Positions 1 through 11,935 are shown, counted from the first letter of the stretch. The stretch: DNA of 64,000 nucleotides from Trema orientale (GCA_002914845.1 JXTC01000163.1:504817-568816); one strand, 5' to 3'. Translations and numbers: made by a program. The notes: generated from the letters alone by a model not told the origin.

Positions 1-2684
1 GAATGAAGATGGTTACATTGAATGCCTCCGTCCCAGCTTTTGTTGAAATAAACTTTTAATTTGGTAAGAGTGGTCCGTTGTAGAATTTTGTCGAGACCAG
101 GATAAGACACTGAAATGTTCACTAATGTCTTCAAATTGCTAGCATGTTCCAACAACAGTTGGTTACCCCTTGATAACTGAAAGTAAGATGGTAAATACAG
201 ATGTCTCAAATGTTCCAGCCTCCACATAACAACATTCTTCAGTAATTCTTCACAACCCAATATTTTCTCTCCTTTAATGCTCTTTGTAACTATTGAAATT
301 TTGTTTACGACTCGCAGATCCAAGGTCTGCAAACATGTCAAATTGCGTATGGATGATGGCAATGCTACCACGTGAGACTCCTTAAAACTTAAGAACCGTA
401 AATGGATAAGCTTTCCAATTTCTTTGGGTAAATTAACCACATATAAATATTTGCCTTCCAATTTCAGAACTCTCAGCATGTAGAAGAAATCAAACCATGG
501 TTTCACTATTTTTGGACCAAAACACGAATCAAAGCATGTAAAAGACCTAAGGCAGCCGTCCTTGATAATGGAAAGCAATTTATGATCAGAGACATTGTCT
601 GTGTTCAAATGGATCAGGGAAAGTCGACGAACCTTACAGGATGATAGGGAATCCATTGTCTCTTGCCTATTTTCTGAGATATCAATGATTTGTAGAAAGT
701 TTTCCTCCTGAGCCTTTGACAAGCACAAATCTCTCATGAGATCATGAATGCGACATGTTTTAACTCTTTCGCCAATTGAACCTAATACTCCTCTTTGAAC
801 CATGCTCCTCTGTATCAACTCAAGCAAGCATTCGTACGCCACATTCTCTGATGACACAAAGCCTTCTGCCATCCACATATGGCATAATTCATCTACCCTT
901 ATCTCATAGTCTTCTGGGAAATGAGCTAAGTGCAAAAAACATGGTTTGAGCAAATATGGCAACTCATCATAACTTAAACCCAACACCCAAGAGACACCTA
1001 AATTTTTTGAGTCCCGTAGCTCAGCCACTTTCCCTTTATTTATGTACATCTTAGCATTATTCAGCAATACCTCCCACTCAAAAACTGTCTGCTTTCTGGA
1101 TAAAAGTTCTCTGAGCACAAGGATGGCTAATGGCAAACCGGCACAATATTTTAGCATCTTTTTTCCTAATTCTTTCTTCCTTTTCCCATCTTTAGCACCT
1201 GTAAAATCAACAAAATAATTAAAAAACGAAAGAATACATTTTTCTGGACAAAAGTACAATACGATATATTTATTCTCCGAATACAAAGACAATTTAAAAT
1301 TTTCTTCTCCACCCACCATACAACACAGAACCATGTGAATGACAATAGTTAATCAGGTTTAATAGTTTCTTTTTAAGAAACACTAACAACAATGCAAAAT
1401 ATGAGTTATGTCTGGTGATTACTTTGAAGAAAGTGGATCCAAAAACCTAATTATTATTGTTTCTTGTTTGAAGGAAAACAAAAGCATTCACAATAAGATT
1501 AAAAGAATGACATGAATAGTTTATAAAAAAATTTAAAAAAAAAAAAGAGAGGGAGAAATGAACGAAATATTTACTTCTTGACATAAATTTAAAAAAAAAA
1601 TAATAATTGAAGGAAAGAATGAAATATTACTTGTACTTTGGCCCGCCGTAAATGCTTTCTCAAACAACTCCCAGCTTTCGTCGGCGTCAAGACATTGAGG
1701 TTCATGAATGATACCATTTCTATCAGCATACAACGCGAGATCTTTATTGCGAGTGGTAAGCAATATTTTGCTGTGTTTTTGGTCTTCTGGGAATGTAGCT
1801 TTTAGACGATCCCACATTTCAGTAGTCCAGATGTCATCAAGAATCACCAAACACTTCCTCTGTCTTTGGACGTCGTACAGCCTTCTGGCGATCTCACTAT
1901 CTTCCATTTCCTTGATCTTTTCTTTTTCGTCAACGCAAAGTTTAACCAAAATTTCTTTCCAGACATTGCTTACTTGGCACTGTTGAGAGATTGATGCCCA
2001 AGCAAGGCAATCAAAGTGACCACGAATATTACAATGCTGATAAATCTTTCTTGCTAGGGTAGTCTTTCCGAGACCACCCATCCCAGTGATTGAAAGAACA
2101 CGGTAGGACTTCCCTTTTGTGGTCAAATGCGCCACTAAGTCCTTGATGTTTTCCTCAAATCCAACAATGTCGCGATCAATAACATGAGAATAAGCGCGCC
2201 TCAGCTCTCTTTGCGCCGTCTCATTCGAGCAATTTGCACTTTCTTCTTTGTCTAGTTTTCTCAAATCATAGGTTTGTAGATCTGTGCCTAACACAGAAAT
2301 TCTGGCGGAAATCCCTTCAATCTTTGATCTAACCATGTGGAGCTTCACTCCTTCATTCATTACGCAAGCACACCTCTTCGCGAAATTCCTCACCCCTCCT
2401 GTCCTCCTGGGAACCACTTCTGAAGCGAAAGTTGCGAGCGCATCTTGTAGATCGTAAGCGGCTTCTCTTGTCTCTGCAACCCAATTGCGCAAGCTCTCGT
2501 TTCCATTTCCACCTCTCACGCGCGCATCTGCGTCCCGTAAGAAAGACAGCATCTGTTTTAGCTTGCCTTTCGCAAGCTCGACTTGGTCGTTCACTCCCCA
2601 CAAAAACAATGCTTCTGATACGACAGAGTCGACGAGAAACTCTCCAATCTTTTCCAGCACAAATGAAACAACAGCCTCAGCCAT
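1..2684 (-). CDS. CC-NB-ARC-LRR disease resistance protein, RPP13/RPP8-like; two exons, 3' end outside the window
   Basis: Intracellular immune receptor (CNL class) that by family knowledge senses pathogen effectors and triggers defence through an ATP/ADP switch. Exon 1 is 2684-1631 and exon 2 is 1198-1; together they give about 750 residues with no stop. Visible domains: N-terminal coiled-coil (Rx_N) about 1-140, beginning MAEAVVSFVLEKIGEFL, with a weak EDVID-type motif (YDLQDAL, 77-83). The NB-ARC includes P-loop GMGGLGKTT (201-209), an RNBS-A region (224-232), kinase-2 LVILDDIW (279-286), RNBS-B KILLTTR (306-312), GLPLA (372-376), and IHD (502-504) in place of MHD. Leucine-rich repeats run from about residue 540 to the edge. 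The start chosen is MAEAVV at 2684, because this is the usual family N-terminus; an in-frame ATG ten codons upstream adds an atypical leader. CNLs of this type are commonly 850-950 residues, so perhaps 100-200 are missing to the left. The gene looks intact and functional. Confidence 0.93.
1199..1630 (-). other. Intron of the CNL gene (432 bp)
   Basis: On the minus strand exon 1 ends ...AGTACAA and is followed by GTAATA. The intron ends TTTTACAG just before GTGCTAAAGATGGG. The split codon A|GT restores serine and keeps the frame into the GLPLA motif, so the splice is strongly supported. The intron is AT-rich and interrupts the ARC1 region between RNBS-B and GLPL. I see no inserted element in it. 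Confidence 0.88.
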
Positions 2685-3557
2685 TTCTCTAAACTGCAAA
2701 CAAAGAGGCCACACGATTTTATTTCAAAGCCTCAGTTTTCTGGGGGACTCGTTGCAACACTGCAGTTGCTAACCAGGGATGTAGATTTTTATTTCAAATT
2801 TGTGACTTCAGCTTCTGTTGATAAGCCTGAATTTTTAAATTATTTTGCGTGCTAAACTTTATGTCAACTAGCAAATAATTAATGAGGATAATAATAGTAA
2901 TCATAGTAAAATACAAAGAAAACCCGACACAAATTTTTTGGATTTTAGATCGCGTCTGTTGCAACTTGCATATGCCTACTGTCACCTGTTTTTCTTAATT
3001 AATCAATATGTAACATAATGCTATTCTAATGAAAGGACAGCTGGCAACTTTTGTCATTTACTTATCTCGAATTCACACCTTGGACTGAAACATGCGTGAC
3101 TACCACTGCCTAATCAAACTAGTGCACTAAACGCAGAATTGGCTGTAGCTGTACTTAAAAGTTACCAACTTTTTATAAAGTATGTGTTACGGGCGGCACC
3201 TGTTTCCTAGGCACAACAAGCGGTAAAAATAACGTAATTATTTTTATTATAATAAAAAATAATTATAATAATAATCAAAATTTAGACATACCCTTAACAA
3301 AAAAAAATAGTAACTTAATTAAACTTGTAATTTCAAAAACTATTACACAACCCCGTGCATTAACAAAGCCATTCACATTTTAATAATTCATTCATTTTCT
3401 TCACATTCATACATGTTACTCACATTCACTATGTAACGTATTTCTTTTTGTTTTCATGCCTATGTATAACATTCGGGACCTAAGTCCCCTTTATATACTG
3501 ATCAAAGTTGGTTGTCATTAACATGACTTGTATAAAACTAGAAAATTCTGTTATGTG
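2685..3557. other. 5' flank of the CNL gene (probable promoter region)
   Basis: This is 873 bp of AT-rich sequence between the receptor start codon and the Copia insertion. No convincing coding sequence is present. A TATA-like word on the minus strand (TATATAAAG near 3497) lies too far from the receptor start to assign to it and may belong to an older LTR that continues beyond the Copia element at 8562. Transcription start and cis-elements of the receptor cannot be fixed from sequence alone. Confidence 0.4.
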
Positions 3558-3969
3558 TGTTAGAATTTTGGTTTATTAGCTTTTGTAATAGTTTTGTACT
3601 TTGTCCCACATCACTTGTGTATGAATATTTGGGTCTGCAGTTAGCTATAAATAAAGCCTTCTGTAATTAGTTTTAATCATCCCAAAATTAGTTTCCCTAT
3701 TGGTGAGGACCTTTATTCCTAAGGACCTCCATAGTTTTATTTTTACCCTTTTTCCCATTTGTTTCTGGGTTGTGGTCAGCAACGCCTCGAGGACGTAGGT
3801 AATTTGTGGAACCTCACTAAATTTTGTGCTCTCCTTTATTTTTGCATTTAGTATTTTCTGTGCATTTTATGCTTTCGTTAATTTCAGTAGCTAGTTGGTA
3901 GTTTATATTTAATATTGTCTTAGTATTAAATATAAGTATTTAGAGTAGTTGTGCTTCTGCTGCACAACA
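3558..3969 (+). repeat. 5' LTR of Copia element A
   Basis: Begins TGTTAG and ends CAACA, 412 bp. It carries a TATA-type promoter word (CTATAAATAAAG near 3647). It is about 50 bp shorter than the 3' copy, which has an extra segment in its second half. As the LTR promoter points to the right, its transcript would run away from the CNL gene. Confidence 0.9.
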
Positions 3970-6900
3970 AGTGGTATTAGAGTTGCAGGTTCGCCCTAGG
4001 CTTTATTTGGTAGCTACTTGAAATATTAGTAGAAATGTCAGAATCTTCGTCAACGTCGGCAAAGACGAAGATAATGAATAGTGCAAAAATCGATGTGGAG
4101 AAATTTGATGGCCGAAATAACTTTGGCTTGTGGTAGTGCGAGGTATTGGATGGTTTATGCCACAAGATCAGGATGTTGCTCTGGAGGAAACAAAACCAGA
4201 GAAGATGGATGATAAAGAATGGGAGAGGATCAATCATCAAGCTTGTGGTACGATCTGCTCATGTCTTTGTAGAGAACAGAAGTATCCATTCATGAGGAAA
4301 ACTTCTACAAGTAAGCTGTGGAAGGCGCTCGAGAACAAATACATGAAAAAGAGCAATGAGAACCGGCTATACTTGAAGAAGAGACTTTTCTGCCTCCAGT
4401 TAAAGCCTGGTACAACTATTGGTGACCACATTAATACGTTCAACCAGTTGATTACAGACTTGAATTTTGATGAAACCTTCAAAGATGAGGATAAAGCAAT
4501 GTTGCTAATTGGGTCCCTTCCTGATGAGTTAGATCATCTCTGTATTAAATGACTTCATGGGAAGGAAAAATTATCCTTCGATGAAGTGAGTGCTGCATTG
4601 TACAATCATGAAATTCGGAAGAAAGATCAGAAAGAGAATAGGGACGTGCCAGCAGAAGCACTTACAATCAAGGGACGTAGTCAAAGCCGTAAGCAGGAGA
4701 AAAGGAGTAGATCTAGTTCAAAGGGAAGACCTGGTAAGGATGAATGTGCCTTTTGTCATGAGAAAGGGCATTAGAAGAAAGATTATCTGAAGTTACAGAA
4801 TAAAGGCAAGGGTAAGGCTACTTCTGATGCATACATAGCTGAAGTTGAAGATGATGAGTCAGATTTTACTCTAGTTAGTCAGCCGATGACGTCTCAACGT
4901 GATGAGTAGATTTTAGATTCGGGTTACACTTACCATATATGTCCTCACAAGGAGTGGTTCTTCAACTTTGAAGATCTAGATGGTAGAGTTGTTTACATGG
5001 GTAATGATGAATCATGTAAAACAGCTGGGGTAGGTTCAATTCAATTGAAGAATCATGATGGATCGACTAGAGTTCTGACAGATGTTCGGTATGTACCGAA
5101 ATTGAAAAAGAATCTCATCTCTTTGGGAGCTTTAGAATCTAAAGACTTCACTATGTCTATACGAGATGGAATTTTAAAAGTCACTTCAGGCTCTTTGGTG
5201 GTGATGAAAGGTACAAGAAGAAATAACTTGTATTATTACAATGGTAGTACAGTTATTAGATCAGTTGCTGCAGTTTCTAAAGATGATAAAGCTTCAGAAA
5301 TTACCAGGTTATGGCATATGCGTTTGGGACATGCAGGAGAGAAAGCTTTCTTTAGTTTAGTGAAGCAAGGCTTACTGAAAGGAGCGAAACCCTGCAAGTT
5401 GGACTTTTATAAATACTGTGTATTGAGAAAACAGACAAGAGTGAAGTTCGGCACAGCAATTCACAATACTGAGGATATTCTGGATTATGTTCATTCAGAT
5501 GTGTGGGGACCTACCAAGATAGCTTCTTTGGGAGGTATGCACTATTTTGTTACTTTTGTCGACGATTTTTCCAGAAGAGTTTGGATGTATGTAATGAAGA
5601 ATAAGGATGACGTGCTTGAAGTTTTCTTTAAATGGAAAAAGATGATTGAGACTCAGACGGGCAGAAAGATCAAACGACTTCGATCAGATAACGATGGAGA
5701 ATATAGAAGCGATCCATTTTTGGGAGTTTGCCAGTCTGAAGGTGTTGTGCATCACTTTACAATCAGAAAAATACCACAGCAGAATGGGGTGGCAGAACGC
5801 ATGAATCAGACTTTGCTGGAGAAGGTTCAGTGTATGTTGTCCAATACTGGGTTGGGCAAAGTTTTTTGGGCTAAGGCACTTACGTATGCATATCATCTCA
5901 TTAATCGTTTACCATCGACTGCAATTGGAGGCAAAACCCCTATTAAGGTATGGTCTGGAAAACCTACTAGTGATTATGATTCTTTACATGTCTTTGGTGC
6001 CACTGCCTATTATCATGTAAAAGAATCCAAGTTGGACCGAGAGCCAAGAAAGCATTATTTATGGGCATCAGCTCCAGTGTAAAAGGATACCGACTTTGGT
6101 GTCTAAGTTCGAGAAAGATTTTATTTAGCAGGGATGTTATTTTTGATGAGTCTGCCATGTTGAAGAAGGTAACAGAAGACCAAGAGAAGACCATTAGTAT
6201 TCCGCAGCAGGTGGAGGCTAGTCGGCAGCAGATGGAGTTTGAGAAAATGACAACAGTAGTCCCAACTAATGTTGTTAAAAATAGTGGTGACACTCCATTG
6301 GCAGAGAAGGACACTGAAGATGAAGAAGAGGTTCCGACCCAAGAGCCTCAACAGCAGCAAGAGTCAATTGCACAAAATAGGCCAAGACGTGAAATTCGCA
6401 AACCTGCTCGATTTGTTGATATGGTGGCCTATGCACTTCCCATTGTAGATGATGATGTTCCTTTCACATACAAAGATGCAGTCAAAAGTTCAGAAAATGA
6501 ACAGTGGAAGAAAGTAATGGAAGAAGAAATGCAGTCTCTTTGGAAGAATGAAACTTAGGAGCTAGCTCAACTACCGAAGAACAAGAAGGCAATTGGGTAC
6601 AAATGGGTATATACAAAGAAAGATGGATTTCCTGATAAGAATGATGTTCGCTTCAAGGCAATATTGGTGGCAAAAAACTACGCTCAGTTGGAGGGAATTG
6701 ATTATAATGAGGTATTTTCTCCAGTTGTTAAGCATTCCTCTATTAGAATTTTGTTAGCCTTGGTAGCGCAGTTGGATTTTGAACTAGTTCAATTGGATGT
6801 GTCTATATGTCTCAGCCAGAAGGATTCAAGGTTGCTAGAAAAAAAAATTGGGTTTGCAAACTGAAAAGATCACTTTATAGTCTGAAACAGTCGCCGAGGC

Positions 6901-8094
6901 AGTGGTACAAGCGATTTGATTAGTTTATGATGGGTCAGAAGTACACAAGAAGCAAGTTCGATAGTTGTGTGTATTTTCACAGGCTACAAGGTGAGTCTTT
7001 CATTTATCTACTCTTGTATGTTGATGATATGTTGATAGCTTCGAAGAATCAAGAAGAAATTAAGAAGTTGAAGACTCAGTTGAATCAAGAGTTTGAGATG
7101 AAGGATCTCGGTAAAGCGAAGAAGATTCTCGGTATAGAGATTAGCAGAGATAGAGGGAGAGGCAAGCTTAGTTTGACTCAGAAGCAATATCTGAAGAAAG
7201 TATTATAGCATTTTGGTATGACTGAATAATCAAAACCTGTTAGTACACTGCTTGCTCCTCATTTCAAGCTTAGTGCATCTTTGTCCCCGAGTACAGATAC
7301 AGAGCGAGAGTATATGTCACAAGTTCCGTATTCGAATGCGGTTGGTAGCTTAATGTATGCGATAGTGTGTACGAGACCTGACATTTCACATGCAGTTGGA
7401 GTTGTGAACAGGCATATGTATGATCCAGGTAAAGATCATTGGCATGCTGTGAAATGGATTCTACGGTACTTATTGAAGACTGTAGATATTGGTTTGATTT
7501 TTGAGCGGGATGATAGACTTGGTCAGTATGTAGTTGGATATGTTGATTCCGATTACGCTGGTGATTTGGATAAACGTTGATCAACTATGGATATGTATTC
7601 ACATTTGCAAGAGCATCAATCAGTTGGAAGTCTACTTTACAGTATACGGTTGCTTTGTCTACTACAGAGGCAGAGTACATGGCAGTTACAGAGGCTGTGA
7701 AGGAAGCTATTTGGTTACAAGAATTACTGGAAGAGCTAGGAGTTGCTCAGGAGCATGTCTGCATTTATTCTGATAGTCTGAGTGCCATTCATTTAGCGAA
7801 GAATCCAGTATACCATGTACGTACGAAGCATATTGATGTCTGACATCACTTTGTGCGAGAGATTATTGATGAAAGAAAGATACTGCTTCAGAAGATTGGG
7901 ACTGCTGAGAATCCTGCGGATATAATGACCAAGGTGGTGACATCGATCAAGTTCAATCATTGTTTGGACTTGATCAACATCCTGCAAGTTTTGATGGTGC
8001 CTTTTGGCGGATAAAGTGGCGTTGCTATAATGGATAGAGGATATGGGAAGTGAAAAAATTTGGGTGGGACCTGCTAACTCGCCAAGGTGGAGAT

Positions 8095-8556
8095 TGTTAG
8101 AATTTTGGCTTGTTAGCTTTTGTAATAGTTTTATACTTTGTCCCACATCGCTTGTGTATGAATATTTGGGATCTGCAGTTGGCTATAAATAAAGCCTTCT
8201 GTAATTGGTTTTAATCATCCCAAAATTAGTTTCCCTATTGGTGAGGACCTTTATTCCTAAGGACCTCCATAGTTTTATTTTTATCCATTTTCCCATTTGT
8301 TTCTGGGTTTTTGCATTATAGCCTAGATTTTGTATTTCCTCCTTTTGAAATTAGTGAAGTGGTCAGCAACGCCCTGAGGACGTAGGTAATTTGCCGAACC
8401 TCGCTAAATTTTGTGTTCTTCTTTATTTTTGCATTTAGTATTTTCTGCACATTTTCTGCTTTCGTTAATTTCAGTAACTAGTTGGTAGTTTATATTTAAT
8501 ATTGTCTTAGTATTAAATATAAGCATTTAGAATAGTTGTGCTTCTGCTACACAACA
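8095..8556 (+). repeat. 3' LTR of Copia element A
   Basis: 462 bp, starting TGTTAG after the purine-rich tract AAGGTGGAGAT and ending ACAACA. It aligns with the 5' LTR along its length except for one extra segment of about 50 bp. Target duplication ATGTG follows directly. Confidence 0.9.
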
Positions 8557-8561
8557 ATGTG

Positions 8562-8772
8562 GACTATGTGCTTGCCAACTTAGCTGATTGTTCATGAAGC
8601 TTCTGTAACTTGCTAACATATATTAATATATGTATTAAATAGCTCCAGAATATTCTAGCCATATAAGCTCTCTTGCCAATATAGGAAAATTGTAGATTGC
8701 AAGTCATTCTTGAAACTTCCATAAGCTTTTTTATGTGCATATATCTCTAGAGAATTCTAGTGACTTCTAACA
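8562..8772 (-). repeat. Probable older Copia LTR, continuing left of element A
   Basis: On the minus strand this stretch begins TGTTAGAAG at 8772, a typical LTR start. It would continue across the element A insertion into about 3557-3400, where a TATA word (TATATAAAG) sits at a plausible distance. It lies just downstream of the decayed minus-strand Copia coding piece at 9000-9690, where a 3' LTR would be expected. The end is not defined and I see no target duplication. Inference only. Confidence 0.3.
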
Positions 8773-8999
8773 GTATGGTGATGATGGCTGGGAGAGTTAG
8801 TTTAGTTGGGTGGCAACTTAAGTGGATGTAGCTTGTCCTTTTTTATTCTATGGTTCTATTCAAAAACAAATTACAGATGATTGATGCAGTATTTAATCGA
8901 GGGGATTTTAGAATAGTTCTCATCCAAACTACGTATGTAATTCAATTATGAAAGACGCTCTAGCAAGGTATGTTAAAATTACTGAGGTTTTAATACAAA

Positions 9000-9690
9000 T
9001 TCGCTACTTGATCTTCCGTTATGACTTGGTGCTTATCAAATTCTACTTCTGCTATAGCTACATTAGCATCTTTGAGATTTGGCCTTCGAATTCTAGTTGA
9101 TCTTCTAAGTTGCGTTTGTGAGCCCACAACTTCTTCTTGACTTGATCTAACATTTTTTTCTTGTCTCTGGCATAAGCCAGTTTGCCATGGACTCTGTGTT
9201 GCTTCATACTCAATGTTGTCTTCATTACTCAGTTCTTGTTCAATTGCTTCGGGACTTAATCATATTTCAACAATTTGCTCCCCCCATCTTCTGTTGCATC
9301 CGGTATTCTATTTCTTTTGAATTTGGTAACTACTCTTTTTGTGGCAATCACCATGATGATGCCTTATCAAACACCACATTTCTTGAAGTGTAGCACTGAC
9401 CACTAGTAGGATCACAACATTTCCACCATTTTCTTTGGTTGCCGTATCCAAGAAAGATACACCAAATCACCTTTTTGTTGAACTTACTACAAAAGTGACT
9501 AGGCATGAATAAATAGCAAACACAGCCAAAAACTTGAAAATGACAAACTACAGGTTTAGTACCCCATAGTTTCTCAAAGGGTGAAATGAATCCCAGCTTT
9601 GCCTGTGAAAGTCTGTTGATTAGATGAGCCAATGTCTTCATATATTCGACCCAAAATCTACCTGGCACATTCTCGGTTCTGGGAAAAATT
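9000..9690 (-). mobile_element. Copia retrotransposon remnant (integrase end to RT start)
   Basis: The minus strand encodes a stretch typical of the end of Copia integrase (LINRL...PFEKLWGTKP...FQVFGCVCY...FLGYG...SRNVVFD, about 9665-9370). After a decayed linker it encodes the charged segment QLRRSTRIRRPN (about 9120-9080) that normally precedes RT. No RT core or RNase H is present. It is an old, incomplete fossil whose upstream edge ends abruptly near 9690 at a GC-rich block. Confidence 0.75.
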
Positions 9691-9850
9691 CCAGAACCAC
9701 GAGCGCCACGGCGTTGTCTATGTTGCACTATGGTGCTCTTGATTTTTGCACAAGCAACGCTGCGCTACATACAGAGAGCTGCGGCGCCCTCAGCTCTCAG
9801 CACTGCTTGTCAAGCGTCGTGGCACTGTCATGTGCTCTGGAGCTTTTTGG
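9690..9850. repeat. GC-rich block of near-palindromic GCGCYGYGGYGC-type words
   Basis: Unlike its AT-rich surroundings, this block contains a run of related words such as GAGCGCCACGGCG, CAACGCTGCGC, AGCTGCGGCGCCC and AAGCGTCGTGGCACTG. They look like degenerate copies of a 12-bp palindrome GCGCCGCGGCGC separated by short spacers. Similar words recur at 23050-23290 and 28840-28990. No coding function is recognised. Confidence 0.45.
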
Positions 9851-10990
9851 TTAGATTTGACCTGGCCGCCAATGAGGTATTTAAGTAATCTTTTGGGATC
9901 CGAAAAGAAGAGGTTGGAGAATGTTTTTCTGAGCTTTTGACAGCTACTTTCTTGGACAAAGGAGGATAAAGAAAAGCATGTGAAGAGATTATTATCTAAA
10001 TCAAAAGAGTTTTTCCTTCTCATCTTTTCATTTCTTAATGTTAATATTTGTTAGATTTTGTTTATTCTTTTTCATTATGAACTAAACTTTTTGTCTAGAG
10101 GAATGATGTAATCTGCACTTGAACCTATGTCTTGATTTTCAATTCTAAGTTTATGAACATTTCCATTGATTATTTGTGTTGTATTACTCTTCTTGCTTCT
10201 CTATTGATTGGCCACCATTGGGATGATTTGGTTTGTAGAATTTAGCATTTGAGAGAAGGGATCCTAGAGACCACCAAATACTCTTCAGTTGGTACCTTGA
10301 GGTAGTAAGTAAGTTTCGAGCAATAGGATTGTGTAGAGTTTGAGAAAATCTATATGTCCTTTGAAGCATATTACAAGAACAACAAATTTAATGAACTTTT
10401 GTTCCTATATTTTGAATAGAGATATTGGAATTAGGAATTAACAGTAGTTTCACTGGGCACTCGAAAAATGGAGTAGAAGCACCTTAGAGTTCTTGCTTAC
10501 AATCATTTGGAAATTGAATAAAGGTTGAGTTTGTAATTAAAAAATATAGGAGATAGTTAGGTGAAATCAAACCTCTAGTATTTTATCACATTGTTATTTT
10601 CTACCTCCTTTTACCTTTTAAATTTAACATTTGATTTTTAAATTTAGTAGTTTTAAATTTACATTGGTTACTCAATTTTCATTATTAATTTGAATTATCT
10701 AGATAAAATTAAGATTATCCAATTATGATAATTATAGAATTCTAATATCAATCTATGTGGGTATGAAAATTTTATTTACTATTTTACTACAAAACTTGAT
10801 ACCTTATACTAGCGGTATACTTTCGTGAACAATCATCTTGCTTTTCCAAGAGATAATTTTTATACAATTTTTCTAAGAAAAATACTTTTTGTATTCTCAT
10901 GTATTGAGAATAAAAGCAAGAACCAGAGAATCACCATAAAATTGAGTTCTTATAGCTTCATAGATGCCCATACATCGAGTCGTTGGTGTT
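9851..10990. other. Unassigned AT-rich DNA
   Basis: No convincing reading frame, terminal repeat or RNA gene was recognised here. Open frames are short and lack family signatures. Confidence 0.4.
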
Positions 10991-10999
10991 GAGTTATAA

Positions 11000-11935
11000 C
11001 TTGGAAAACTTAAAGGAGTCAAGAGACAAAAGCTGGGAATCGTCCAAATCGCATTAAGAGGTGGAAAGTTTACTCTCCTTGATATTATTTGTTACAGTAA
11101 TATAATAAGGTTAAATATCTTGTTAGTTTTTCAAGTACTTATTGTTTTATAAAATTTGAAGAGCTCATAGTTTCTGCTGTGATTTATTTCAGAACAATAT
11201 GCTAGATGCTTAAATGCTGTAAATGAGATCCTATTTATAGATTTTGCCAAAAATTAGTTGTTTATTTTTGTTATTGTTCTCTATAGCAGAATTGGTTGAC
11301 CCTTTTTTGAACTTAGTCAACGGTTGCAAAATAACCATTGAAGTGTGCGATGTGTCAGGTCCAACAATCATATTTGACTTGAAAAATGTCTATATAAATC
11401 GAAGTTGAAATTTTATGTTGAATTTAAATCAATATACTGCACACTAAAGTATTAGTACTAAAATAAAATATCTATCAAATTCAAAATAAAAGTAATTAAG
11501 ATTGAAGCCTAAAAGCCAACTGGGGCTAGCTCAGTTAGTCCAAGGCTTGAAGGATGTGTGTGTGAGTTTGGGGGTCAGGATTTCAAGCCTTGGTAGGTTG
11601 TGTGTGTTATTTTCCTTTAAATTTGTAGTAAGTGGTGATCATTAGTTAAGCTTCATTTTTTTAAAAAAAAAAAAGATTGAAGCCTAAAAACAATAAGTAA
11701 TTTGCGGATTGCAATATTTCTTACTTGATTATATCGACTAGAATATAATTGTTTAAATATAGAGAATATGATAAGGATAACATCAATCAGATAATCATTC
11801 TATTACTAAAATCAAGCAAATAAATTACGAGAAAACATAGTCCTAAAAATACTAGTTATATAAAAACATGAAAATATACAATTGACTTTTACAATTAATT
11901 AGCAATTATATCCACGGCTACTGATTTTATCATAC
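11000..11935 (-). repeat. Possible 3' LTR of the Copia remnant at 11899-12200
   Basis: On the minus strand a purine-rich stretch (TTTCAGGGGTA) near 11940 follows the end of a Copia RNase H tail. After it comes AT-rich sequence starting TGATAAAATCAG and a TATA word (CTATAAATAGGATC near 11235), the arrangement expected for an LTR. A SINE lies inside it. The far end and any target duplication are not identified. Confidence 0.28.
11515..11672 (+). mobile_element. tRNA-derived SINE with 17-bp target-site duplication
   Basis: The head contains a pol III box A-like sequence (GGGCTAGCTCAGTTAGTCC, 11522-11540) and a box B-like sequence (GGTCAGGATTTCAAGCC, about 11573-11589) at tRNA-like spacing. The body ends in a T-rich stretch and an A-tail. 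The whole is flanked by the perfect duplication AAGATTGAAGCCTAAAA (11498-11514 and 11673-11689). By family knowledge SINEs are pol III transcripts copied by LINE machinery; the L1-type LINE at 51232 is a candidate kind of partner, not shown to be one. The intact duplication suggests a fairly recent insertion. Confidence 0.85.

Larger units (their letters stand above)
3558..8556 (+). mobile_element. Copia LTR retrotransposon, Tork/Tnt1-like (element A)
   Basis: Complete in outline: LTRs at 3558-3969 and 8095-8556, flanked by the 5-bp duplication ATGTG (3553-3557 and 8557-8561). The primer-binding site at 3972 (TGGTATTAGAG) resembles the initiator-tRNA-Met site typical of Copia. Parts in order: gag from 4035, with zinc-knuckle ECAFCHEKGH near 4745; protease (DSG near 4917); integrase about 5300-5970 (RLWHMRLGH and HSDVWGP motifs); reverse transcriptase about 6470-7200 (LLYVDDM near 7015); RNase H about 7540-7910 (ALSTTEAEYMA). 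A purine tract precedes 8095. Similarity to Tnt1 over integrase, RT and RNase H places it in the Tork lineage. The coding region is broken, with roughly ten disruptions. By eye the LTRs differ at about 5% of aligned sites, mostly transitions; that would be around two million years at a commonly used plant rate, but the rate for this species is unknown. Confidence 0.93.

Noticed and set aside
2353-2772. Plus- and minus-strand open frames overlapping the CNL first exon
   Set aside because: They are mirror frames of a strongly conserved coding exon and have no domain content.
11500-11600. Free-standing tRNA gene suggested by the box A and box B-like sequences
   Set aside because: No cloverleaf could be drawn, and the A-tail plus 17-bp duplication show a SINE.
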